A DNA stretch of 64,000 bases from Streptacidiphilus fuscans. Lineage in GTDB: Bacteria; Actinomycetota; Actinomycetes; Streptomycetales; Streptomycetaceae. The position numbers and the translations under genes are program-made. The stretch is from positions 33,257 to 97,256 of the forward strand of contig NZ_JADPRT010000025.1 of assembly GCF_015690355.1 (NCBI RefSeq), in the 5' to 3' direction. The stretch's first letter is position 1, and the number at the start of each line of letters is the position of its first letter. Below the pieces are notes generated by a model. That model was not told the DNA's origin, did not search any database, and saw only the letters and a program-made list of their open reading frames with translations. Shown piece by piece: positions 27,977 through 37,299 of the stretch.

Positions 27977-29569
27977 CTACGCCCGTCCCAGCCAGCGCAG
28001 GGCGAACCAGAGCTCCATCCGGGTCCCCGGATCGTCCAGGTCCGCGTCGAGAAGCGCGGCGACGCGAGCGACGCGCTGGCGGACGGTGTTGCGGTGGATG
28101 CCGAGGGCCACAGCCGTACGGTCCCAACTGCCGTGCGTGGACAGCCAACCGTGCAGGGTCTCCAGCAGGACGTCGGCTCCCGGCGGCCCGGCCGACAGCA
28201 GCGGCGCGAGCAGGTTCCTGGCCTGCGTCCGGGCCTCGTCGGGGTCGACCAGGGAGTGCACGCCCGCCTCGTCCCGAGGGTGACGGACCGTCCGACGGTC
28301 GGTGGCCAGCGCGCGGTGCAGGGCGCGCTCGGCCTGCGCAGCCGCCGCGCGCAGGTCCTCGGTCCCGGCCGGTGCGCTCACGCCGAGGGTCCAGCCGAGC
28401 CGGACGGCGTCGGGGAAGTCCCCCGCGTCGCCCGACTCCGGCAGCGGGATCACCGCGCGCAGGGAGTCTCCGTCGACCTCCAGGTAGGAGGTGCCGAGCG
28501 CCGTGCCGAGCGCCGCCAGGTGGACACGTGCCGACCGCGCCGAACCGTCCGCCCGCGCGGCGGACCGACGCCCGGCGACCACCAACCAGCGTGACGCCGC
28601 CGCGTCGCCCGACGGGTGGAGCAGCGGGGCGAGTTCCTCCGCTCCCGCTCCCAGCAGGGCGCGCAGCAGGGCTCCGGCCGCGGACTCGTCGGTACCGAGC
28701 GCGTGACGCGGGCCGGTCAGCAGGGAGAGCAGGACGACGCCCATCCCGGCGACGGACCGGTCCACCGACGTCTGACGGCCCACGGTGACCAGTGCCAACT
28801 GGAGCGCGCCGCTGCTCTCCGCGCCGCTGCCTTCTGCGCCCGGCACGGTGTGCAGGATGAGCTGCGCCTCGCCCACGTGCTCGACGGCCGCCTCCGGGAC
28901 GCGGCTCCCTGCGGCGCGGACGCGTCCCCGCGCACGGGCGAGCGCGAGCAGACGCTGCCGCGCCCCGTCGCCGGGCTGTGCGCCGCAGGCGACGAGCTCG
29001 TGCCCGTCGCCGTCGAGCAGCGCCGTCCAGGCCCCGAGGTGCGCGGCCAACTGCCGCAGCACCGCCTCGACGGCATCGGGCCGTGCCGCTGCCGCGGCGA
29101 GGTCGGACTGGGCGCGCGACATCCGGCGCAGCTCCCGGCTGCGGGCCTCGGCCATGGCGAGGTGGACCACGCGGGAGAGCGCGACGAACGGCGTCTCGGG
29201 CGGCACCAGCAGCAGCGGCAGCCCCCAGCGGTCGCAGGCGGCGAGCAGTTCCTGCGGCACCTCGTCGTGGACCGGAGCGAGGCCGAAGCCGAGCGCCGCC
29301 ACTCGCGCGCGCACGAGGCGCTCCACATAGGCGTCCAACTCGGCCTGCCCGGTGCCGAGATGGCGTCCCGCCGTCAGCAGCAGCTCGCCGCCCAGCAGGT
29401 ACCGGCTGGGATCCTCCCACTCCGAGGTGTGCACCATCGCGACCTCGCGGTCCTCGACCGGCCCGGCCACCTGGCGCACGCCGAGCCCGGCGTCGGACAG
29501 GACGACCTCCAGCGGGACCGCCGTCAGTCCGGCGAGCACAGGCGAGTCAGCCAGGGAATCAGCCGGCAT
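27977..29569 (-). CDS. PucR-family transcriptional regulator
   Basis: 530 aa from the ATG at 29569 (MPADSLADSPVL) with GGAAGGGG upstream. The N-terminal PucR domain spans about residues 15-130 (TSEWEDPSRYLLGGELLLTAG). The C-terminal PucR helix-turn-helix reads LSTHGSWDRTAVALGIHRNT. PucR proteins control purine, ureide, GABA or proline use. It converges on coxG (19 bp) and is divergent from the symporter gene, so the symporter/ThDP pair is the likelier target. A regulatory link with the cox operon cannot be excluded. Confidence 0.9.
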   Translation of the reverse strand: MPADSLADSPVLAGLTAVPLEVVLSDAGLGVRQVAGPVEDREVAMVHTSEWEDPSRYLLGGELLLTAGRHLGTGQAELDAYVERLVRARVAALGFGLAPVHDEVPQELLAACDRWGLPLLLVPPETPFVALSRVVHLAMAEARSRELRRMSRAQSDLAAAAARPDAVEAVLRQLAAHLGAWTALLDGDGHELVACGAQPGDGARQRLLALARARGRVRAAGSRVPEAAVEHVGEAQLILHTVPGAEGSGAESSGALQLALVTVGRQTSVDRSVAGMGVVLLSLLTGPRHALGTDESAAGALLRALLGAGAEELAPLLHPSGDAAASRWLVVAGRRSAARADGSARSARVHLAALGTALGTSYLEVDGDSLRAVIPLPESGDAGDFPDAVRLGWTLGVSAPAGTEDLRAAAAQAERALHRALATDRRTVRHPRDEAGVHSLVDPDEARTQARNLLAPLLSAGPPGADVLLETLHGWLSTHGSWDRTAVALGIHRNTVRQRVARVAALLDADLDDPGTRMELWFALRWLGRA

Positions 29570-29752
29570 GCCAGGCCCCTTCCGGGTCGATGTCGCGGGC
29601 GAGCCTGTGTGCAGATCGTCCACCAGAGCACGTGGGAATGGAGGAAACCTACACTTCCTGGCTGCTCGGCGGCAGCCCTAGGTTCTTCCGCAGACCCCCA
29701 ACACCCCCACAGCTGGACCGCCACCCCCCAGGCGGTCGGATCGGAGGCCTGC

Positions 29753-31270
29753 ATGGCTGTCGACTACGTGGTGATCGTCGCCTATCTGGTCGGAATCATC
29801 GGCGTCGGCTGGTGGGGCAGACGCCGTGCCCGGTCCAGGAGCGACTTCCTGGTGGCCGGGCGCCGCCTCGGCCCGACCATGTACACCGGGACGATGGCCG
29901 CCGTGGTCCTCGGCGGGGCATCCACCATCGGCGGCGTCCGCCTCGGCTACACCTACGGGATCTCCGGCGCGTGGATGGTCTTCGCCATCGGACTCGGCCT
30001 GCTGGCCCTGAGCGTCTTCTTCTCCGGCCGGATCGCCCGGCTGAAGGTCTACACCGTCGCCGAGATGCTGTCGCTGCGCTACGGCGACGCGGCCAGCGTG
30101 ATCTCCGGCGTGGTGATGTGGATGTACACGCTGATGCTCGCGGTGACCTCCACCATCGCCTACGCCAGCGTCTTCGACGTGCTCTTCGACATCCCGCGCT
30201 GGGCCGCCATCGTCATCGGCGGCGCGATCGTCGTGGGCTACTCGGCGCTCGGCGGCATGTGGTCGATCACCCTGACGGACATGGTCCAGTTCGTCGTCAA
30301 GAGCGTCGGCGTGCTCCTGCTCCTGCTGCCCCTGGCCGTGGTCAAGGCGGGCGGCTTCGGGCGGATGGAGGCGCGACTGCCGCACGGGTTCTTCTCCCCC
30401 ACCTCGATCGGCGGGCAGACGATCTTCACCTACGTGCTGATCTACACCTTCGGCATGCTGATCGGCCAGGACATCTGGCAGCGCGTGTTCACCGCCCGCA
30501 GCGACAAGGTCGCGTCCTTCGGCGGCACGGTGGCGGGCGTCTACTGCCTCGTCTACGCGCTCGCCGGAGCGGTGATCGGGACCGCGACCAGGGCGCTCTA
30601 CCCCACCCTGCCCGGCGCGGACAGCGCCTTCGCGACCATCGTCAAGAACGCCCTGCCGTCCGGGGTCAAGGGCCTGGTGCTGGCCGCGGCGCTGTCGGCG
30701 ATGATGTCCACCGCGAGCGGAGCGCTGATCGCCTCCGCGACCGTGGCTGAGAACGACATCTGGCGCCGCGTCAGCCGACGCCGCGAGGCCCGCCGGGCGG
30801 ACGGAACGGCCGTCGCGGAGCGGGACAAGGTGCGGGACGAGGTGCGCTCCAACCGCGTCTTCATCCTCGTCCTGGGCGTCGCCGCGACCGTCATCGCCTG
30901 CCTGCTCAGCGACGTCGTCTCCGCCCTGACCGTCGCCTACAACCTGCTGGTCGGCGGCCTGCTGGTGCCGATCCTGGGCGGCCTGGTGTGGCGGCGCGGC
31001 AACCTCCAGGGAGCGCTGGCCTCCATCGTCGTGGGCGGCTGCACGGTGATCGTGCTGATGGCCACCAAGGGCGTGCTCGCCAACGAGCCGATCTACTACG
31101 GCCTCGGCATCAGCCTGCTCGCGTACGTCGTGGTCAGCCTGCTGACGCCGGCTCCGGACGCGGCACGACTGGAAGCCTGGCGGCTGCGCCTCGCCGGACA
31201 GCCCACGCCCGGCACCGACGGACCGGCGACGACCGGCGACGGCCGACCCGCTGCGGCGCCCGCCGTCTGA
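29753..31270 (+). CDS. Sodium:solute symporter (SSS family)
   Basis: 505 aa; ATG with GGAGG seven bases upstream. About 13 transmembrane segments begin with VVIVAYLVGIIGVGWWGRR. SSS hallmarks include FLVAGRRLGPTMYTGTM, GGASTIGGVRLGY and the MSTASGALIASATVAENDIW block near the sodium site. It imports a small organic solute with Na+ in the cytoplasmic membrane. The substrate is unknown; the divergent PucR gene and the downstream ThDP enzyme suggest it feeds a catabolic pathway. Confidence 0.92.
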   Translation: MAVDYVVIVAYLVGIIGVGWWGRRRARSRSDFLVAGRRLGPTMYTGTMAAVVLGGASTIGGVRLGYTYGISGAWMVFAIGLGLLALSVFFSGRIARLKVYTVAEMLSLRYGDAASVISGVVMWMYTLMLAVTSTIAYASVFDVLFDIPRWAAIVIGGAIVVGYSALGGMWSITLTDMVQFVVKSVGVLLLLLPLAVVKAGGFGRMEARLPHGFFSPTSIGGQTIFTYVLIYTFGMLIGQDIWQRVFTARSDKVASFGGTVAGVYCLVYALAGAVIGTATRALYPTLPGADSAFATIVKNALPSGVKGLVLAAALSAMMSTASGALIASATVAENDIWRRVSRRREARRADGTAVAERDKVRDEVRSNRVFILVLGVAATVIACLLSDVVSALTVAYNLLVGGLLVPILGGLVWRRGNLQGALASIVVGGCTVIVLMATKGVLANEPIYYGLGISLLAYVVVSLLTPAPDAARLEAWRLRLAGQPTPGTDGPATTGDGRPAAAPAV

Positions 31271-31338
31271 TCCCGCCGCGCACCTCGGCAGGACCACACC
31301 GCGTACTCGCGAACACCGTTACTGCGAAAGGAACCTGA

Positions 31339-33078
31339 GTGAGCACCACCGGATCGCGCGGCACCACCACCCCGTCGCGCGCCGCGCGCTTCGGCGGCGA
31401 CCTGGTCGTCGAGTCCCTGGCCGCGCTCGGCGCGGACAGCGTGCTCGGCCTGCCGGGACAGCACGCCCTCGGCCTCTTCGACGCCCTCGGCCGCAGCCGA
31501 CTGCGCTACCTGGGCCTGCGGGTCGAGAACAACGCCGGTTTCGCCGCCGACGGCTTCGCCCGACTCCGTGGGACCGTGGCACCGCTGCTGCTCTCCACCG
31601 GCCCGGGCGCGCTGACCTCGCTGGCGGCGCTCCAGGAGGCGGCGGCCGCGTCCGCCCCGGTGCTGGCGATCAGCAGCCAGATCCCCTCCGCCGGGCTCGG
31701 CGGCCGACGCCGCGGCTACCTGCACGAACTCGTGGACCAGCAGGCGAGTTTCCGGGACGTGGTGAAGTCCGTCCACACCCCGCGCAGCGCTTCGCAGATC
31801 CCCTCCGCGATCGCGGCGGCGTGGGAGTCGGCGCTGACCGTGCCGTACGGCCCGGTCTGGGTGGAGATCCCGCAGGACGTGCTGCTTGCGCCGACGGACG
31901 TGCCGCCGGTGCGCGACCTGCGGGCCGAGCCCCGGGCCGTGCAGCCGCGAGCCGAGCTGGTCGCCGAGGCCGCCGCGCTGCTCGCCGCGGCCGAGCGGCC
32001 CGCGATCCTGGCTGGTGGCGGCGTGGTGCGGGCCGGAGCGTGCGAACAGCTGCGGGAGCTCGCGGAGTTGCTGCGCGCTCCGGTCGCGTGCACGTTCGGC
32101 GGCAAGGGCGCCTTCCCGTGGGAACACCCGCTCTCGCTGCAGTCCTGGTTGGAGGACCGGCACACGACCGAGTTCCTCGAGGACGCGGATGTGCTGCTGG
32201 TCGTCGGCTCCGGTCTCGGCGAACTGTCCAGCAACTACCGCACGTTCGCTCCGCGCGGCCGGATCGTGCAGATCGAGGCCGACGCGGGCAAGCTGGAATC
32301 CAACCATCCGGCCTTCGGCATCCACGCGGACGCCGCCCTCGCCCTGTCGGCCCTGTGCCGGGCGGTCCCCCAACGCCCCGCCGACGGCCGGGCGGAGGCG
32401 CGGACGGCCGGACTGCTCAAGCAGGTGCGCGAGCGGATCGACAGCCAGGGGCTGGAGTTGGAGCAACAGGTCCTGGCCGCCGTACGCGACGCGCTTCCGG
32501 ACGAGTCACCGGCGTTCTTCGACATGACGATCCTCGGCTACTGGGCCTGGTCGGCCTGGGACGCGCGGCGGCCGGGTGCCATGCAGTCCGCCCAGGGCGC
32601 GGGCGGCCTCGGTTACGCCTACCCGGCCGCGCTCGGCGCGGCCTGGGCGCTGAACCCCGACGCGACCGGTGCGGCGCAGGGCGAGTCGTCGCAGGGCGGC
32701 GAGGTGCGGGCCGGTTCACCGCAACGCCCCGTGCTGGCCGTCTCGGGCGACGGCGGCGCGATGTACTCCCTCGCCGAGCTGGCCACCGCACGCCAGCACG
32801 ACCTCCCGGTCACCTGGCTGATCGTGGACGACGGCGGCTACGGCATCCTGCGCGAGTACATGACCGACTCGTTCGGCGCGGCCACCGGCACCGAGCTGAC
32901 CCGTCCGGACTTCGTCCGCCTCGCGGAGTCCTTCGGCGTACCGGCTGTGGCGACCTCACCCGAGCGACTCGGCGAGGACCTGGCCGCGGCTTTGTCCACG
33001 CCCGGGCCGTCCGTGGTGGTCCTGCCCGCCATTCTGCGCATGTTCGCGCCGACGCACCTGGGCCACCCGGACAGCTGA
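31339..33078 (+). CDS. ThDP-dependent enzyme of the acetolactate synthase family
   Basis: 579 aa, GTG start 68 bp after the symporter. Three domains are seen: N-terminal PYR domain with the catalytic Glu E63 (LRVENNAGFAADGFARLRG), central domain, and C-terminal PP domain with the ThDP/Mg2+ motif SGDGGAMYSLAELATARQH (Gly470-Asp471) closing at VDDGGYGILREY, where an Asp takes the place of the usual Asn. Such enzymes decarboxylate or ligate 2-oxo acids. The substrate is not set by sequence; the neighbouring PucR regulator and symporter hint at ureide, oxalyl or sulfo-compound degradation. Confidence 0.85.
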   Translation: MSTTGSRGTTTPSRAARFGGDLVVESLAALGADSVLGLPGQHALGLFDALGRSRLRYLGLRVENNAGFAADGFARLRGTVAPLLLSTGPGALTSLAALQEAAAASAPVLAISSQIPSAGLGGRRRGYLHELVDQQASFRDVVKSVHTPRSASQIPSAIAAAWESALTVPYGPVWVEIPQDVLLAPTDVPPVRDLRAEPRAVQPRAELVAEAAALLAAAERPAILAGGGVVRAGACEQLRELAELLRAPVACTFGGKGAFPWEHPLSLQSWLEDRHTTEFLEDADVLLVVGSGLGELSSNYRTFAPRGRIVQIEADAGKLESNHPAFGIHADAALALSALCRAVPQRPADGRAEARTAGLLKQVRERIDSQGLELEQQVLAAVRDALPDESPAFFDMTILGYWAWSAWDARRPGAMQSAQGAGGLGYAYPAALGAAWALNPDATGAAQGESSQGGEVRAGSPQRPVLAVSGDGGAMYSLAELATARQHDLPVTWLIVDDGGYGILREYMTDSFGAATGTELTRPDFVRLAESFGVPAVATSPERLGEDLAAALSTPGPSVVVLPAILRMFAPTHLGHPDS

Positions 33079-33108
33079 CCTTCGCCCGAGTCCGAGAGGA
33101 GGCCGAGT

Positions 33109-33756
33109 TCAGAGGCGCGAACTGGCGGCGGAGTCCTGCCCCGGGTCCCCGAGGGCCGATCGGCTCCCACCGTAGGACGCGATCAACGCATCCGCGACGG
33201 CCGACGCGTCCGCGTCGGCCACGTCCGCCGGGTACTCCGGCAGCAGGTCGTCCCAGACCGGGAGCCACGACCCGTACAGCTGTGCCTGGCCCTCGGGCCG
33301 GGCGAAGAACCAGATGTGCAGATGTGCGGCGCCGTCTCCGATCCGGTAGACGTGCGCGCGGGACACGTGCGGAAGCGCCTGCACGTGACGGACGATGTGG
33401 GTGGTCAACACCCCCAGCTCGGCGGCGAGTTCGTCGGAAAGATCGGCCATGTCGCAGTGCTCGCGCGGGTACAGCATCAGCACCAGCGGCACGCCGACCC
33501 CCGGAATCCTGGCCAGTCGCCAACGCTCGTCGAACCAGACGCCTTCGTCCCGCGCGCGGCAGTCGCCGCAGTCGGAAGGGTCCTCTCCGTGCCGGTCGGG
33601 CTCGGGCAGGACCGGCGGGCGCAGCGACGAGACCCGCAGCCCGTCCTGCTCGAAGGGACTGATGCCCCAACCGGTCATCCGCGCCAACGGAAGCCGGCCC
33701 TCGCTGTCCGCGGCGGTGCGGGCGCGGTCGTAGAACTCTTCAGGTCTCAAAGCCAT
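33109..33756 (-). CDS. HIT-superfamily protein, nucleotidyl hydrolase/transferase-like
   Basis: 215 aa. The HIT-type catalytic strand GAAHLHIWFFARPEGQAQ and the upstream helix region LVLMLYPREHCDMADLSDEL are characteristic, and a CxxC pair (DCGDC near residue 60) may bind zinc as in GalT/HIT proteins. The ATG has no Shine-Dalgarno, but TACTCT (33764-33769) lies exactly seven bases upstream, which suggests leaderless translation. It converges on the ThDP gene with 30 bp between stops and follows the TetR gene in the same direction. Confidence 0.75.
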   Translation of the reverse strand: MALRPEEFYDRARTAADSEGRLPLARMTGWGISPFEQDGLRVSSLRPPVLPEPDRHGEDPSDCGDCRARDEGVWFDERWRLARIPGVGVPLVLMLYPREHCDMADLSDELAAELGVLTTHIVRHVQALPHVSRAHVYRIGDGAAHLHIWFFARPEGQAQLYGSWLPVWDDLLPEYPADVADADASAVADALIASYGGSRSALGDPGQDSAASSRL

Positions 33757-33763
33757 GATCGGG

Positions 33764-33769
33764 AGAGTA
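33764..33769 (-). promoter_or_regulatory. -10 element placing a leaderless start for the HIT-like gene
   Basis: TACTCT on the minus strand, seven bases before the ATG at 33756, matches the TANNNT leaderless arrangement frequent in actinomycetes. No convincing -35 is seen. Confidence 0.45.
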
Positions 33770-33836
33770 GCCTCGATCAGCTGTGTGCGGTCGGCACATC
33801 AGATCGGCCACCCGCCGAAGCACACGTCCCGGCACG

Positions 33837-34460
33837 TCAGACGCTGCGACCGCGCACCAGCGGCAGGAAGACCTCGTCGACGATCTCCACCAACACCTCG
33901 TCCGGCGCTGCCGGGACACCGCGGGTCACGTACTCGTTGCGCAGCAACGCCGTCGGCACGCCGGCGACCCGTGGGTGCAGCGCCTCCGGGGCTGCCTCAC
34001 CACGCGCGACGGCCCGGCCGAGGACCGTCAGCCAGGCGGAGTCGATCCCGCCCTCGCTCCCGTCGCCGCTGCTGCCGCTCGCCGACGGATCGCGCAACTC
34101 CGCGAGCAGCTCAGGGACGCCACCGGCCGCGGCGATCAGCCCACGCAGGATCTCGCCGTAGGGCGAGGACCAGGTGGTGTTGGCGCGGCGCAGCAGCTCC
34201 AGCGCGTCGCCGCGCAGCGTGCCGGTGTCGGGGAGGACCGGCTCGGCGGCGGCGAGTCGGCGGTAGGCGGCAGCGCCGAGCGCGACGCGGTTGGGCCAAC
34301 GGCGGTAGAGGGCGTTCTTGTTGGTCCCGGCGCGACGGGCGACCTCGTCCATGGTCAGTCCGGCGACCCCGGACTCGGTCAGCACCTCGGCCGCGGCCTG
34401 GAGGATCGCCTCCTCCAGCTCCGCCCCGCGCCGCCGCGTCGCGCGCTCTCCCTCGCTCAC
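33837..34460 (-). CDS. TetR/AcrR-family transcriptional regulator
   Basis: 207 aa, GTG start with AAAGGG upstream. The N-terminal helix-turn-helix EEAILQAAAEVLTESGVAGL followed by TMDEVARRAGTNKNALYRRW is a textbook TetR DNA-binding domain; the C-terminal ligand domain is variable. Its gene is divergent from the 348-aa protein gene, and an 18-bp perfect palindrome (34524-34541) lies between them, a likely operator for this dimeric repressor. Confidence 0.92.
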   Translation of the reverse strand: MSEGERATRRRGAELEEAILQAAAEVLTESGVAGLTMDEVARRAGTNKNALYRRWPNRVALGAAAYRRLAAAEPVLPDTGTLRGDALELLRRANTTWSSPYGEILRGLIAAAGGVPELLAELRDPSASGSSGDGSEGGIDSAWLTVLGRAVARGEAAPEALHPRVAGVPTALLRNEYVTRGVPAAPDEVLVEIVDEVFLPLVRGRSV

Positions 34461-34523
34461 TTCCGCATCCCTTTCGCCGCTCGTGCGTTACGGATCGTAC
34501 GCCGACGCCTACCTAGATTTAGG

Positions 34524-34541
34524 GTACGGTACGTACCGTAC
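34524..34541. promoter_or_regulatory. 18-bp perfect palindrome, probable TetR operator
   Basis: GTACGGTACGTACCGTAC reads the same on both strands and lies 28 bp before the ATG of the divergent gene and about 64 bp before the TetR start. It also contains nested GGTACGTACC repeats, so two offset TetR dimers could bind. An imperfect CCTA-GATT-TAGG dyad sits just to the left. Confidence 0.8.
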
Positions 34542-34568
34542 TCATTCGCCGAGGGACAGGACTCCCGC

Positions 34569-35615
34569 ATGCGCGCGTTCGGCATCAACTACGACACCGG
34601 CTTCACCAGCGCCGGGACGACCACCCACGAACCCTTCGACGAGGCCGTCGTCGCCCGGGAGATGCGCGTCATCCGCGAAGAGCTGCACTGCGACGCCGTC
34701 CGCATCACCGGCGGCGACCGCGACCGCCTGGAGATCGCCGCCCGCCACGCCGCCCGTGCCGGGCTGGAGGTCTGGTACTGCCCGTTCACCAACGGCATCA
34801 CCCAGGCTGAGCTGCTCGACTTCCTCACCGACAGCGCCGAACGCGCCGAGAAGCTCCGCCTCGACGGCGCGGACGTCGTCTTCCTGACCGGCTCCGAGAT
34901 CTCCCTCTTCACCGACGGCTTCCTGCCCGGCGACACCCTGTCCGAGCGCACGGCCGTCCTCGCCGACCCGCAGCAACTGCGCACCGCGCTGGCCACGTTG
35001 CCCGCGCGCGTCAACGCCTTCCTGCGCGAGGCGGTCGACGCGGTCCGCGCACGTTTCGGCGGGCGGATCGGCCACGCGTCGCTGCCCTTCGAGGGCGTGG
35101 ACTGGACCCCGTTCGACATCGTCGCCTCCGACGCCGGCTACCGCGACGCCCACAACGCCGACCAGCTCGACGGCGGCATCCGCGCCCTCTGCTCCCACGG
35201 AAAGCCCGCCGCCGTCACCGAGTTCGGCTGCGCGACCTTCCGCGGCGCAGCCGATCTCGGCTCACGCGGCGACTCGGTACTCACCTGGGGCGACGACGCC
35301 CGCCCGGTCGCCTTCACCACCCACGTCGTCCGCGACGAGCAGGAGCAGGCGGGCTACCTGCGCGAACTCCTGGACACCTTCGACCGGTCGGCGCTCGACG
35401 CCGCCTTCGTCTACACCTTCGCCCGCTACGACCTCCCGCACGCGGAGGACGCCCCGCACCGGGACTTCGACCTCGCCTCCCCGGGCGTCGTCAAGGTTCT
35501 CCCGGACGCCCGCACCGGCACGACCTTCCCGGGCGTGCCCTGGGAGCCGAAGGCCGCCTTCCACGCCCTGGCCGAGTACGGCCGTTGCCGCTCCGGTGCG
35601 GAAGCATCCTCGTGA
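34569..35615 (+). CDS. Conserved TIM-barrel-like protein (named abortive infection protein in some annotations)
   Basis: 348 aa from the ATG at 34569 (MRAFGINYDTGFTSAG), upstream AGGGACAGGA. Actinomycete homologues of this type (beginning with a FGINYDTGF block) are often named abortive phage infection protein on thin grounds. The alternation of strands and helices (AVRITGGDRDRLEIAARHAA, LEVWYCPFTNGITQAELLDF, DVVFLTGSEISLF, PFDIVASDAGYR, AVTEFGCATFRGAAD) looks like a glycoside-hydrolase-type TIM barrel, with TEFGC reminiscent of a strand-end catalytic Glu. No signal peptide. Probably controlled by the divergent TetR. Function unproven. Confidence 0.65.
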   Translation: MRAFGINYDTGFTSAGTTTHEPFDEAVVAREMRVIREELHCDAVRITGGDRDRLEIAARHAARAGLEVWYCPFTNGITQAELLDFLTDSAERAEKLRLDGADVVFLTGSEISLFTDGFLPGDTLSERTAVLADPQQLRTALATLPARVNAFLREAVDAVRARFGGRIGHASLPFEGVDWTPFDIVASDAGYRDAHNADQLDGGIRALCSHGKPAAVTEFGCATFRGAADLGSRGDSVLTWGDDARPVAFTTHVVRDEQEQAGYLRELLDTFDRSALDAAFVYTFARYDLPHAEDAPHRDFDLASPGVVKVLPDARTGTTFPGVPWEPKAAFHALAEYGRCRSGAEASS

Positions 35616-35645
35616 TGCGCCGGTGCGGACCGTGGTCGACCAAGC

Positions 35646-37154
35646 TCACCTAACCCCGAGGTGATCACGGACAGGAGGGCGCGGCGGCGTCTGTCCGGAC
35701 GACGTCGCTCTGGCGGCGATCCCCGCAGCAATCGCCGCGGCGATCGCTGTCAGGCCGCTGAAGTCGACCGCCAGTGCGATGGTGTCGACATTGCTTTGGT
35801 GGAGCTCGAACGCGACCTGGAGCACCATGGTGAAGTCACTGCCGTACAGCGGCAACGCAAGGAACGCCACCACGTACAGCAGGCACAGTGCGCACACTGT
35901 CCACGCGCTGGCAATCCTGCGGGCGAACGTGAACCCCGCTGCGACCAGCAGCGACCCGGCGAGGATGAAGCCGCCGAACACGTTCTCCAGTGCGAAGGTG
36001 CCCCAGGAGTAGTGCATCGCGCCCAAGAGGTTGTAGAGCGCGAACCAGGCGAGTATGCCCGCGGTGAGCAGCGCCAGGACGCCAGCGATCACCGCCGCCA
36101 CGGGATGCGCCCTCGGCTTGGTCTGTGCCGCCCGCGGGCTCGGACCGCCACCCCACGGCGCGGCTCCGCCCACCAGGGGCGGCTGGGCCGAGTAGGCGGG
36201 CGGGCCACCGGGGAGCGCGCCGTGCGCCGCTGGCCCGAACCCCGGCCCCGGTGCGAGTGCCGGTCCGGGTGCGGGCGCCGACGCGGGCGCGGCGTCGACG
36301 TGCGTCGGCACGTAGGCCGCCCCACCCGTCCGCACCACCTCGTCCAACGCGGCCAGCGCCTGCGCCTCCCCGGCGCGCTGGGCCGGATCCTTCGTCAGCA
36401 GCGCTGCGAGGACCGGCTCCAGGCCCTCCGCGCGCCGCGCCGGGCGCGGCATCCCGGTGACCACGGCGATGCACAGCGCGGTGAACGTCTCGGCGCTGAA
36501 GGGCGGTTCCCCCTCGACCGCGTGGTACAGCGTCGCCCCGAGGGACCACAAGTCCGTTGCGGGCGTGGGCGGTTGGGCGGAGAGCTGCTCGGGGGCCATG
36601 TAGGACGGCGTACCGATGAGCGTGCCGGTGTGGGTGAGCGCCATCGTGGAGTCCACCATGTGCGCGATGCCGAAGTCGGTGATGACCACCCGGTCGTCCG
36701 TCAGCAGGACGTTGTCCGGCTTGAGGTCACGGTGGATGATCCCGGCCGCGTGGGCACGGCTGAGCGCGCGCAGCATCGCCGCACCGATCTCCGCGACCCT
36801 TCGTACCGGCAGCCCGCCGCTCTGCTTGATCGCTGCGGCCAGGGACATTCCGGCCACGTACTCCATGACGATCACGGGCGCGCCCGCGTGCTCCACCACG
36901 TCGTGCACGGTGATGATGCCCGGGTGGTTCAACTGCGCGGCCGCACGTGCCTCACGCAGGACGCGCTGGAGCAGGACCTCTCGCTGATCCGCGGTGATTC
37001 CCTGCGGGAACATCACCTCCTTCACGGCGACGTCCCGCCCGAGCGTCTCGTCCCGGCCCCGCCACACGCGGCCCATGCCGCCCTGCCCGATCAGCTCCAC
37101 GCGCCGATAGCGCCCGCCGATCAATTCCCCGTCAGTTTCTGCCACATCGGACAC
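35646..37154 (-). CDS. Serine/threonine protein kinase with C-terminal membrane segments
   Basis: 502 aa from a GTG at 37154; a GTG at 37145 is equally possible and neither has a strong Shine-Dalgarno. The kinase domain (about 10-270) has P-loop GQGGMGRVWRG, catalytic Lys in DVAVKEV, HRDLKPDNVLL, DFGIAH and the activation segment GTPSYMAPEQLS. A Pro/Ala-rich linker (about 280-350) leads to about four transmembrane helices at the end (VIAGVLALLTAGILAWFALYNL and others) in place of PASTA repeats. It should phosphorylate cytoplasmic proteins in response to a membrane signal. It converges on the previous gene (30 bp). Confidence 0.92.
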   Translation of the reverse strand: MSDVAETDGELIGGRYRRVELIGQGGMGRVWRGRDETLGRDVAVKEVMFPQGITADQREVLLQRVLREARAAAQLNHPGIITVHDVVEHAGAPVIVMEYVAGMSLAAAIKQSGGLPVRRVAEIGAAMLRALSRAHAAGIIHRDLKPDNVLLTDDRVVITDFGIAHMVDSTMALTHTGTLIGTPSYMAPEQLSAQPPTPATDLWSLGATLYHAVEGEPPFSAETFTALCIAVVTGMPRPARRAEGLEPVLAALLTKDPAQRAGEAQALAALDEVVRTGGAAYVPTHVDAAPASAPAPGPALAPGPGFGPAAHGALPGGPPAYSAQPPLVGGAAPWGGGPSPRAAQTKPRAHPVAAVIAGVLALLTAGILAWFALYNLLGAMHYSWGTFALENVFGGFILAGSLLVAAGFTFARRIASAWTVCALCLLYVVAFLALPLYGSDFTMVLQVAFELHQSNVDTIALAVDFSGLTAIAAAIAAGIAARATSSGQTPPRPPVRDHLGVR

Positions 37155-37299
37155 TCTAGGTGCACCGCCTCCGGCACCACAGAGCACACCACCCGCAGCG
37201 CCTTCTTGAACCCTGGCTACCCTGGGGCGATGTGATCCGACTGCGCACGCACCAGTTCCGGTGCACGGGCCAGCAGATCTGACGGGGGGACTGACGGGG

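Noticed and set aside
35661..37235. 524-aa open frame antisense to the protein kinase
   Set aside because: Kinase motifs on the other strand are complete; this frame has none.
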